Part shown: positions 1 through 6,289 of the stretch, piece after piece
How positions within the stretch are numbered: position 1 is the first letter of the stretch
Layout: each line of letters begins with the position of its first letter
DNA from: Bacteroidales bacterium
Lineage (GTDB): Bacteria > Bacteroidota > Bacteroidia > Bacteroidales > VadinHA17
Reading direction: 5' to 3'
DNA length: 9,094 nucleotides
Assembly: GCA_031285575.1 (NCBI GenBank)
Contig: JAITVX010000150.1
Span: 1 to 9,094 of the forward strand
The notes under the pieces: generated by a model
Databases searched by the model: none
Told to the model about the DNA's origin: nothing
What the model saw: the letters and a program-made list of their open reading frames with translations, nothing else
Made by a program: the position numbers and the translations under genes

Positions 1-174
1 CCCTTAATGGGAAGAATTACTGTGGACGGAACTATCTCACAGTTCAGTTGTAAGATGAATGTAGCTCCCAACCTTTGGGATGCCAAAGCAGGCAGGCTGA
101 CAGGCAAAAGCCTTTTGGCTTTAAAGACCAACCTTGCATTGGACAAAATCCGTGTCGATATTAACCGCCACTAA
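1..174 (+). pseudogene. Tyrosine recombinase (integrase), N-terminal fragment, cut at both ends
   Basis: The frame is open from base 1 to a TAA at 172-174 and gives 57 residues beginning PLMGRITVDGTISQF and ending LDKIRVDINRH. This is the N-terminal arm-type DNA-binding region of the Bacteroides-type site-specific integrases, which bind arm sites before the catalytic core acts. The start codon lies left of the window. The right end is broken: family members continue past the INRH motif with a tyrosine, and here the expected tyrosine codon has become the stop at a joint to unrelated sequence near 172-175. The catalytic domain with its Arg/His/Tyr residues is absent, so no recombinase can be made. 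A diverged inverted copy of the same region lies at 3103-3294 (about 35 of 41 shared residues match). Confidence 0.8.
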
Positions 175-328
175 GCGTCCGAAAAATATTTGTGTAATCG
201 TCGGAGTTGCTTACAGTTTCCATATGTGCGGTAAACTGTGCATAGGCATTTTGGATTTCTTTGTTGGTTACTTCTTGTGAGGATTCAGCCAATAGACTGA
301 AAAACCTCGTTTGGATAATTTCTATCAT
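161..328 (-). CDS. Small ORF of 55 residues, unknown, probably a truncated gene
   Basis: An ATG at 328 opens a 55-residue frame ending at TAA (161-163). The product begins MIEIIQTRFFSLLAESSQ and is hydrophilic and helix-prone, with a run of Gln, Glu, Asn and Ser. It has no membrane segment and no motif I recognise. An in-frame stop lies just upstream of the ATG, so the start is credible. The last few codons run over the joint to the recombinase fragment at 172-175, so the natural C-terminus has probably been lost and the final residues are borrowed from the antisense of that fragment. It may be the front of a longer mobile-element gene. Nothing ties it to a function, and chance is a real alternative. 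Confidence 0.3.
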   Translation of the reverse strand: MIEIIQTRFFSLLAESSQEVTNKEIQNAYAQFTAHMETVSNSDDYTNIFRTLSGG

Positions 329-511
329 CAGCAATTTATATTTAGAATTTATATTATCAGATAACTGCTTAACTTTGAATTTTTTTAGTGGCTTGTTTTA
401 TTTTATTTTCAAGAGCTGTCCATAGGCGTAAATTTTAGAGTGAATAATCTGGATTTTATTAAGGTAAAGCCTTATATGCTGAATGTCTCTATGAATATTA
501 TTATTTCTTTG
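329..511. other. AT-rich non-coding spacer
   Basis: This stretch between the 55-residue ORF and the tRNA-like gene is strongly AT-rich with several T and A runs. I see no ORF with plausible composition, no clear Bacteroidota -7 octamer facing the small ORF, and no strong hairpin followed by a T run that would mark a terminator for the tRNA. Confidence 0.5.
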
Positions 512-587
512 TACCAGCGGCAGGATTCGAACCTGCAACCTTCCCGACTTAAAATCGGGATACTCTACCCAATTTAGCTACGCCGGA
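512..587 (-). tRNA. tRNA-like gene with extended anticodon stem; anticodon ambiguous (UUA in normal position, UUU one base earlier)
   Basis: On the minus strand the sequence folds as a class I tRNA. The acceptor pairs TCCGGCG with CGCTGGT (six pairs including one G-T, and a T-T mismatch at 1-72). It has T8 and A9, a D-arm of GCTA...GAGT, a perfect T-arm (GCAGG, loop TTCGAAT, CCTGC) and discriminator A; CCA is not encoded. The anticodon arm is odd: TCCCGA pairs with TCGGGA, giving six pairs instead of five around the 7-base loop TTTTAAG. Counting the loop normally, the anticodon is UUA, which would read the stop codon UAA. If one pair is opened, UUU (Lys) could be presented in a 9-base loop. 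The rest resembles bacterial tRNA-Lys. The acceptor mismatch and extra pair suggest a decaying or specialised element-borne tRNA, and I cannot say whether it is charged. Confidence 0.7.
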
Positions 588-1076
588 TTTATAAATATTA
601 CCTTCCCCGCCTAACGCCTGATACAGATTAATCAGACCCTGAATCTCGTCGAAACGGTTGGAAACCTGTGACAGTTGGGCTTGCAACAAAGTTTGCTGTG
701 CGGTCAATACTTCGAGATAGTTAGTGCTGCCATACTGCATCAATAACTTCGTATTGCCTACCGCCGATTCCAACAGCCCGACTTGCTTATCGTACACTCC
801 GACTTTTTCCTGTGCCGATAGGTAAAGCGTCAACGCATTATTCACTTCCACGCCTGCATCCAACAGCGTTTGCTGGAACGTCAGTTGCGCTTCTTCCTGT
901 TGCGCTTTGGTGATTTTCAAACGGGCTACATTCGTTTCCTTATTGAAAAGCGGTTGCGTAAACGAACCGACGGCTTGCCAAAGAAATGAGGCAGGATTGG
1001 TAATGGCAGCCCCTCCGTTGTTCGTCCAACCTGCGCTTCCACTTAACGTAATGGACGGATAGAAATATGAACGGGC
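549..1076 (-). pseudogene. Outer-membrane factor of an RND efflux system (TolC/OprM-like), C-terminal fragment
   Basis: The frame is open for 175 residues with no native start. The first residues after the joint with the RND gene read ARSYFYPSITLSGSAGWT, and a later block reads NYLEVLTAQQTLLQAQLS before ending near LINLYQALGG. These are hallmarks of the second repeat of TolC/OprM-type outer-membrane factors, which form the trimeric exit duct of tripartite pumps. Family members run to roughly 450-480 residues, so more than half, including the signal peptide and first repeat, is missing. The family normally ends just after YQALGG. Here the frame runs on through about 15 foreign residues into the tRNA-like gene and stops at 549-551, so the native stop has been lost at a joint near 590-600. 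The fragment should be non-functional. Confidence 0.85.
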
Positions 1077-2622
1077 TTAAATGCCGTGCGGAAACGTTGT
1101 TCGAACGTTTTCCTGCCGCTTGTTTCGCTATGCGGTTTTATTAACAGGGCGCACAAAGCGGGGCTAAGCGTAAGTGCATTCACAGCGGATAAACCGACAG
1201 CCACCGCCATGGTAATACCAAACTGTTTGAAGAACTTGCCCGATGTGCCGCCCATAAATGAAACGGGGATAAACACGGCCATGAACACCAGCGTACTGGT
1301 TATGATAGCTGGCGTAATACCGTTCATCCCGTCTATGGTAGCTTTGTAGGGCGAACGGTAGCCTGCATCTAATTTTGCCTGTACGGCCTCCACCATGATA
1401 ATCGCATTATCGACCACCGTGCCGATAGCCAATACCAAAGCGAACAATGTGAGCAGGTTGATACTGAACCCTGCTATGGCAAGGAAAGCGAATGTTCCTA
1501 CCAACGAAACCACAATTCCAACCATCGGGATAAGCGTGGAACGAAGGCTTTGCAGGAATACATACACCACGATAATTACCAACAGAATGGCTTCCAATAA
1601 TGTTTTTAGTACGTTTTTGATAGATGCATCCAAAAACTCGTTGATGTCGAGAATTTTCTCAATTTTCACCCCTTGCGGTAGGTCGGTGGATATTTCATCA
1701 AGCAATTTATCCACCTGTTTGGATATTTCGGTAGCGTTGGAACCTGCGGCTTGTGACACCATGCAACCTACGGCGGGATGGCCTTTGGCTTCGCCTATCA
1801 TCGTATAACTCAAAGTGCCCAATTCCACGTCGGCCACTTCTTTCAGCCGCAACACTTCGCCGTCGGGCAGCGAACGGAAACGATATTACCGAACTCTTCT
1901 GGTTTTTCATAACGCCCGCGGTATTTCATGGTGTATTGGAAGGTATTGTCCGAATTTTCGCCGAGATTACCCGTTGGCGACTCGATGTTCTGTTCGCCCA
2001 AAGCCGCCGTAATATCGGACGGAATCAATCCATATTGCGCCATTATATCGGGTTTCAACCAAATACGGATGGAATATTCCGAACCGAGCGTATTGACGCC
2101 GCCCATGCCGCTAACGCGCAATATCTGCGGTACGATATTGATTTTGGCATAGTTTGACAGGAACAAGTCGTCAAACTTATCATCGCTGCTGTACAGCGAA
2201 AGAATTACCACCGTGCTGCTTTGCTGTTTGCTCACCGAAACACCGCCTTTGGTCACGTCGGCGGGCAATTGCCCCGTGGTTTTCGACACGCGGTTCTGTA
2301 CATTTACTGTAGCCATATCGGGGTCGGTTCCCTGCTTGAAATACACTTTGATGGTCGCTCCGCCCATGTTGTTTGCTTCGGAAGTCATGTACAACATGTT
2401 TTCCACGCCGTTGATGGCTTCTTCCAGCGGGGCGATGACGCTTTTCTGCACCGTTTCGGCATTGGCGCCTGTATAGGTGGCTTCCACCGTAATAGTGGGC
2501 GTGGCAATATCGGGGTAGCGTTCTACGGGCAGGGACGAAAGTCCGATAATCCCTGCAAACACAATCACTATGGAAATGACAGCCGATAAAATAGGGCGGT
2601 CGATAAACGTTTTCAGTGTCAT
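1077..2622 (-). pseudogene. RND efflux pump inner-membrane protein (HAE1/AcrB type), frameshifted N-terminal half
   Basis: RND pumps export drugs or other small molecules using the proton gradient. The start at 2622 gives MTLKTFIDRPILSAVISI, the classic first transmembrane segment, followed by PVERYPDIATPTITVEATYTGA and the porter domain. The start codon overlaps the adaptor stop by 4 bases (ATGA), with AAGGAGG eight bases before it. A one-base loss near 1877-1881 shifts the frame: the first frame reaches a stop after about 259 codons, and the homology resumes in the other frame as RSLPDGEVLRLKEVADVELG. It continues through transmembrane segments 2-6 and stops near residue 515. Family length is about 1030-1060 residues, so the second half is gone, replaced by the outer-membrane factor fragment. 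In the TM4 motif the two acidic residues of AcrB (Asp407-Asp408) appear as Asp-Asn (codons 1409-1411 and 1406-1408). Confidence 0.88.
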
Positions 2623-2932
2623 AATGCACCCTCCTTACTTTCTTGTGCAGTATTAATAGACGTGCCGTTGCGCAATAGGGCGGCGCCTTCGGCTACAATC
2701 ACATCGCCCGTGTTTAATCCGGCTTCTACTACATAAGTCTTTCCGTCATTGGTTGCCAATATTTTTATTTCGGTCGATTGGGCTTTGCCGTCCACTACTT
2801 TGTAGGCAAATATCTTGTCCTGCATTTCGAAGGTGGCGCTTTGCGGAATCACGATACAATCCTTTATGGTTTCGGGGAAAATCACTTTGCCCGCACCGCC
2901 GCTTATCAGGATATGTGCTGCATTGGGATACT
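2619..2932 (-). pseudogene. RND periplasmic adaptor (membrane fusion protein), C-terminal fragment
   Basis: About 104 residues survive, from PNAAHILISGGAGKVIFPE through IVIPQSATFEMQDKIFAYKV to a C-terminal block with the motif GDVIVAEGAALLRNGTSI. This is the beta-barrel and membrane-proximal end of AcrA/MexA-type adaptors, which link the inner-membrane pump to the outer-membrane duct. The lipoprotein signal, hairpin and lipoyl domains (about 270 residues) are missing. The fragment is joined in frame to a TraG piece near 2930-2935, so a 152-residue chimera could be translated from an ATG at 3077. Its stop overlaps the pump start by 4 bases, the normal translational coupling of such operons, which shows that this right-hand part of the operon is in native arrangement. 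Confidence 0.82.
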
Positions 2933-3102
2933 GCCGTACCATGTGGTTGGTGAAAAAGGATTTCCCGCTCCCCGATGGTCCAAGTATGAACTTGTTGCGG
3001 TTCGTGATGATTCCCTTTTTCATCGGCAAGTCGGAAATATCCAAGTGCAGGGGCTTTCCCGTCAGCCTGTCCACCATCTTGATGCCGAAAGGCGAGAGCG
3101 AA
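2933..3102 (-). pseudogene. TraG conjugation ATPase (VirB4-like), internal Walker A fragment
   Basis: About 56 residues read SPFGIKMVDRLTGKPLHLD, then GIITNRNKFILGPSGSGKSF and TNHMVRQY. This matches the segment of Bacteroides conjugative-transposon TraG proteins around the Walker A P-loop (GPSGSGKS), where the family normally goes on with a Tyr-Glu-Gln-Gly stretch. TraG is the large VirB4-type ATPase that drives mating-pore assembly and transfer. Members are about 800 residues long, so this is a small internal scrap without the Walker B part. It joins the recombinase fragment at about 3098-3104 in a different frame, and the efflux adaptor near 2932 in the same frame. It is direct evidence that conjugative-element DNA contributed to the region. 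Confidence 0.8.
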
Positions 3103-3294
3103 CTTTAATGCCGACTGATTTTTGCCTGTCAGTCTGCCTGCTTTGGTATCCCAAAGATTGGGAGCTACATTCATCTTATAACTGAATTGTGAGATAGTTC
3201 CATCCACAATGATTCTTCCCATCAAAGGAACTGTACCGTCAGGCTTGGAAGCATTACGCTTCAGGTAGAATAAAATCTTAAAAGTACTTTGCAT
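3103..3294 (-). pseudogene. Tyrosine recombinase (integrase), N-terminal 64 residues with native start
   Basis: The ATG at 3294 opens with MQSTFKILFYLKRNASKPDG followed by TVPLMGRIIVDGTISQF and LWDTKAGRLTGKNQSALK. This is the arm-binding N-terminus of a Bacteroides-type site-specific integrase, and the conserved opening supports this start. Homology ends at the lysine near 3103. The frame then runs on to 2746 through the antisense-shifted TraG and adaptor pieces, which is not a real protein extension. Catalytic residues are absent. The first 120 or so bases of its PLMG... part form an inverted repeat with bases 1-126 at roughly 90 percent identity. A -7 promoter box lies 22 bases upstream, inside a separate short inverted repeat. 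Confidence 0.85.
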
Positions 3295-3296
3295 TT

Positions 3297-3336
3297 GCTC
3301 AAAGTTTAAACGTTACAAAAATAGTTTACTTTGAGC
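3297..3336. repeat. Inverted repeat around the recombinase promoter
   Basis: GCTCAAAGT (3297-3305) is the exact reverse complement of ACTTTGAGC (3328-3336). Four more pairs (AAAC with GTTT) extend the arms inward after a 2-base bulge. The repeat encloses the -7 box of the recombinase fragment, so it is placed like an operator or an arm-type recombinase site. The role is inferred from position only. Confidence 0.5.
3316..3323 (-). promoter_or_regulatory. Bacteroidota -7 box (TATTTTTG) for the recombinase fragment
   Basis: On the minus strand the octamer TATTTTTG fits the TAnnTTTG consensus of Bacteroidota sigma-ABfr promoters. It would start transcription near 3311, leaving a leader of about 17 bases before the ATG at 3294. 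A TTG sits at 3341-3339, but the spacing of 15 is shorter than the usual 19-21, so the -33 part is weak. Confidence 0.4.
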
Positions 3337-3770
3337 TACAAGAGGTTATGCCGGATAACGCAAGAAGCAGACAGATAATGCCTTACAGTCAATTTGCATT
3401 TTTCACGGTTGGTAATGATATGGTAATCAAACTTTGTCTTATCTTTGTCTATCGGTGGCTTTGGATGTCTGAAAGAAAAGCCAAACAAAGAACATTATCC
3501 ACACATTATAAGTCGTTTGGCCTCGATTGGCTGTGAATTGCTTTTTTGTTAGACTTTTATTTTAAATAGTAGAGAAAAAGTGCGTCAAGAATTATTCAGT
3601 TGCAGAACTGATACTGGCTCTTTTGATTGTTACACCTCTTTTGTATGTGCATGTTTACAAAAAAGGACTTTATAAATAAGAGGCAGGGGGGAGTATGGTT
3701 TTGGCAGATGAATGCTTTTTTACACTGATTATTGCGGCAATGACTACCGTGCCGATTAATTTAGCACTGA
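3337..3770. other. Intergenic region with weak, unrecognised ORF scraps
   Basis: I see no gene I can support. On the plus strand, 3566-3679 is open for 37 codons and includes a hydrophobic run (AELILALLIVTPLLYVHVY) that would make one membrane helix, but no ATG, GTG or TTG start is in frame. An ATG at 3695, preceded by a G-rich run, opens 34 codons to 3799 (MVLADECFF...) with another hydrophobic stretch. Both could be scraps of small membrane proteins or chance. A TATCTTTG octamer at 3440-3447 matches the -7 promoter consensus on the plus strand but has no gene close behind it. Confidence 0.4.
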
Positions 3771-4025
3771 ACCTTGTTATTGAACAATTCACCGCTTGAA
3801 AACATTGAGTGTCTCGTAAAGCATATAAGCGGCAGAGTACGCAACATAAATTTTGAGTTTAAAGGCAGTTATTACAGCAGGCTGCTGAATTTTTAAAAAA
3901 TAGGAGGTTTTAAGAATTACGATTACGACAAATTGCAGGACGATTACGTATGGTGTATCGAAACGAAGAAATCAATATTAAACGCTTACGTTGAGGAATC
4001 GCAGTATCTGAAGCCAAAGAAATAA
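3771..4025 (+). pseudogene. Broken ORF, unknown, one in-frame stop
   Basis: One reading frame runs from just after a TGA (3768-3770) to TAA (4023-4025), with a single internal TAA at 3894-3896. Before the stop it reads SPLENIECLVKHISGRVRN and FEFKGSYYSRLLNF. After it come KNYDYDKLQDDYVWCIETKK and ILNAYVEESQYLKPKK. Composition on both sides is protein-like (charged, with aromatic residues), which suggests a gene remnant of about 80 residues rather than noise. No start codon lies at its beginning, so the front is missing or frameshifted; the overlapping 34-codon ORF at 3695-3799 could be the front in another frame. I recognise no family. Confidence 0.3.
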
Positions 4026-4148
4026 CTACTTGTTCGTTTGCGCCGTTTTGTAATTGGCATAAATAATTTTGTATATAAAATTAAAAGCATGAACCAATTT
4101 GAAAGTCTTCTATCTGTATTTTTGATGCTGTTTGCCATGAAAAACTAT

Positions 4149-4156
4149 TACCTTTG
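4149..4156 (+). promoter_or_regulatory. Bacteroidota -7 box (TACCTTTG) for dcp
   Basis: TACCTTTG followed by CACC is a textbook Bacteroidales -7 element, with transcription expected to start near 4160. This leaves a 60-base leader before the ATG at 4221. TTTG sequences occur at 4121-4124 and 4131-4134, but neither has the ideal -33 spacing. Because the box lies inside the upstream open frame, it argues against any start before 4160. Confidence 0.6.
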
Positions 4157-4220
4157 CACCCGGTCAACCTGTGTGCATTATGAAATTTTCGGGAACAACC
4201 ATTACTTACAAAATATTACA

Positions 4221-6260
4221 ATGACAAATCAAACAAATCCTCTTTTGGTCCGGTGGAATACACCATTCAATGCGCCACCGTTCAACCTTATCGAGCCGTT
4301 GCATTTCAAACAGGCCATTGGCATGGCAATTAAAGAAGCCGAAAACGAAACAGCGCTTATTGCCGGGAACAACGATTCGCCCACATTCGATAACACAATT
4401 GCTGCTCTTGAGCAGTCGGGCGAACTTCTGGGCAGAATTACGGCAATTCTGTTCAACCTCAACAGCGCCGAAACATCGCGCGAGCTGCAGCTTGCCGCGC
4501 AGGAAGCATCGCCGGAACTTACGCGGTTTTCAAACAGCATTACGCTAAACGCCAAGCTCTTCGAGCGCGTTAAACATGTATTTGAAAACCGTAATTCGCT
4601 TGGTCTCGACAACGAACAGATAGCGCTGGTTGAGAAAAAATACAAAAACTTTATCATGGGAGGCGCGGGGCTCGACAATGAGAAAAAAAACAGGTTTATG
4701 CAGATAACCGAAAAGCTGTCGATACTTACCCTGAAGTTTGACGAAAACCTTCTGGAAGAAACAAACGCCTGGAATCTTCATATTACCGACAGCGAACTGC
4801 TCGAGGGGCTGCCCGAAACACTTGTAGAAACGGCGGCTGCCGAAGCGAAGTCGAGAAATACCGGCGGATGGATTTTCACATTGCATGCGCCAAGCTACGT
4901 TCCGTTCATGCAGTTCTCGGAAAAAAGAGAACTCCGCGAAAAAATGTTCAGAGCATATTCGTCACGGTGTTTCCGTGGAAACACGTCCGACAACAGCGAT
5001 ACTGTAATTAAGATTATAAACCTACGCATAGAACTTTCACAACTGCTTGGCTTTAAAAACTACGCCGCGATGGTTCTTGGCGACCGTATGGCTGGCTCGC
5101 CCGAAGAAGTAAACATGTTTCTCAGCAATTTGCGGCACTCGTCGGAAGCCGGCGCACAGCGCGACTTCAGTAACGTAACGCTGCATGCACGGAAACTTGG
5201 CCATAATGAAGATGTTCAACGCTGGGACTGGCCATATTACTCCGAAAAACTCAGGAAATCGCTTTACGACATTGATGACGAAACGCTCCGCCCCTGGTTC
5301 AGGCTCGACGACGTTCAGAAAGCAATATTTAACCTCGCCGGCACACTGTTTGGCATTACGTTCCGCCCAAACAGTACGGTACCCGTATATCATCACGAAG
5401 TAAAGGCATATGAAGTTTATGATAACAACGGTGCATTTCTGGCGCTTCTCTATCTCGATTATCACCCGCGGCCGGGAAAAAGCGGCGGCGCATGGATGAC
5501 AACTTACCGCGACCAGAAAGTTAAGCACGGCACCGACGTCAGGCCATTTATTTCAATATGTGCAAATTTCACGCGCCCAACCGGAACCAAACCCTCGCTG
5601 CTGTCGCATGGCGAAGTAACAACATTTCTGCACGAATTTGGCCATGCTCTTCACGGAATGTTTGCAAAATGCCGCTACGAAAGCCTGTCGGGAACAAACG
5701 TAGCCCGCGATTTTGTAGAGCTGCCCTCGCAGCTGATGGAAAACTACGCTTTTGAAGAAAAATGGCTTCAGACATGGGCTGTGCACTACCAGACAGGCGA
5801 AAAACTGCCTGCTGCATACATTAAAAAGATAAAAGAAGCAGCAGTGTTCAATGAAGGGTATGCAATGTACAGGCAGCTCGGCTTTAGTTTTCTCGACATG
5901 CAGTGGCACACCCTTGCATCTGCAGACGGTATCGGCATAACGCAGTTTGAACGTGCGGCCATGAAAGAAACCGAACTTTTTCCCGAAGTTTACGGCACTA
6001 ACACAAGCTGTTCGTTTTCGCATATCTTTGGCGGAGGGTATGCAGCCGGCTACTACGGATACAAATGGGCGGAAGTACTCGATGCCGATGCCTTCGAATA
6101 TCTTTCCGGAAAAGGAATATTTGACACGGAAACATTTGCTTCCTTCCGCACGAACATACTTGAAAAGGGAGCATCCGAAGAACCGATGACGCTGTATATC
6201 CGTTTCAGAGGTAAAAAACCTTCTGTAGAACCCCTGCTGCGAAGAAGCGGGTTAATCTGA
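4221..6260 (+). CDS. dcp: M3 family zinc metallopeptidase, peptidyl-dipeptidase Dcp-like
   Basis: This 679-residue protein should cleave dipeptides from the C-termini of oligopeptides in peptide turnover. E. coli Dcp has 681 residues, so it is full length. The gluzincin site HEFGH is at residues 471-475 (zinc ligands His471 and His475, catalytic Glu472), and the third ligand, Glu500, lies in DFVELPSQ. The following C-terminal region has EGYAMYRQLGFSF and the Gly/Tyr-rich block GGGYAAGYYGYKWAEVLDAD, typical of substrate-binding loops in the Dcp/thimet oligopeptidase clan. No signal peptide is seen, so a cytoplasmic location is likely. The frame is open 61 codons further up, but those codons are atypical and contain the promoter; the ATG at 4221 (MTNQTNPLLVRWNTPF) matches family N-termini. 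It is alone on its strand and convergent with the VOC gene. Confidence 0.93.
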   Translation: MTNQTNPLLVRWNTPFNAPPFNLIEPLHFKQAIGMAIKEAENETALIAGNNDSPTFDNTIAALEQSGELLGRITAILFNLNSAETSRELQLAAQEASPELTRFSNSITLNAKLFERVKHVFENRNSLGLDNEQIALVEKKYKNFIMGGAGLDNEKKNRFMQITEKLSILTLKFDENLLEETNAWNLHITDSELLEGLPETLVETAAAEAKSRNTGGWIFTLHAPSYVPFMQFSEKRELREKMFRAYSSRCFRGNTSDNSDTVIKIINLRIELSQLLGFKNYAAMVLGDRMAGSPEEVNMFLSNLRHSSEAGAQRDFSNVTLHARKLGHNEDVQRWDWPYYSEKLRKSLYDIDDETLRPWFRLDDVQKAIFNLAGTLFGITFRPNSTVPVYHHEVKAYEVYDNNGAFLALLYLDYHPRPGKSGGAWMTTYRDQKVKHGTDVRPFISICANFTRPTGTKPSLLSHGEVTTFLHEFGHALHGMFAKCRYESLSGTNVARDFVELPSQLMENYAFEEKWLQTWAVHYQTGEKLPAAYIKKIKEAAVFNEGYAMYRQLGFSFLDMQWHTLASADGIGITQFERAAMKETELFPEVYGTNTSCSFSHIFGGGYAAGYYGYKWAEVLDADAFEYLSGKGIFDTETFASFRTNILEKGASEEPMTLYIRFRGKKPSVEPLLRRSGLI

Positions 6261-6265
6261 TATTG

Positions 6266-6280
6266 GGGTATCCTGTACCC
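6266..6280. terminator. Small stem-loop between convergent genes
   Basis: GGGTA (6266-6270) pairs with TACCC (6276-6280) around a 5-base loop, in the 29-base gap between the dcp stop and the VOC stop. There is no T run on either side, so it is at most a weak bidirectional terminator. Confidence 0.3.
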
Positions 6281-6289
6281 TGTTCGTCA

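Larger units (their letters stand above)
1..3294. mobile_element. Decayed mosaic of conjugative-transposon and efflux-operon fragments
   Basis: This stretch is a patchwork of at least five incomplete protein genes: two recombinase 5' ends in opposite orientation, a TraG conjugation ATPase scrap, and the end of an RND adaptor, the front half of an RND pump and the end of an outer-membrane factor. Each piece stops or starts in mid-gene at a sharp joint, and two joints create in-frame chimeras or readthrough ORFs. TraG together with this recombinase family points to Bacteroides-type integrative conjugative elements, and RND operons are common cargo in them. The order of the efflux pieces (adaptor, pump, outer-membrane factor) is that of a normal operon, so successive deletions and insertions are a likely history. 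No complete transfer or integration gene is seen, so the segment cannot move by itself. An assembly chimera cannot be excluded from sequence alone. Confidence 0.7.

Noticed and set aside
1395..2157. Several plus-strand ORFs opposite the RND pump
   Set aside because: They are antisense shadows of clear RND homology, which fixes the coding strand.
2746..3294. A single 182-residue protein starting with the recombinase N-terminus
   Set aside because: Only the first 64 residues match a family. The rest is the TraG and adaptor DNA read in the wrong frame.
3348..3536. A 62-residue plus-strand ORF
   Set aside because: It has no recognisable motif, unconvincing composition and no promoter box at the right distance.
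4038..4220. N-terminal extension of dcp by 61 codons
   Set aside because: It contains the -7 promoter box and has no family similarity. The ATG at 4221 gives the normal Dcp length.
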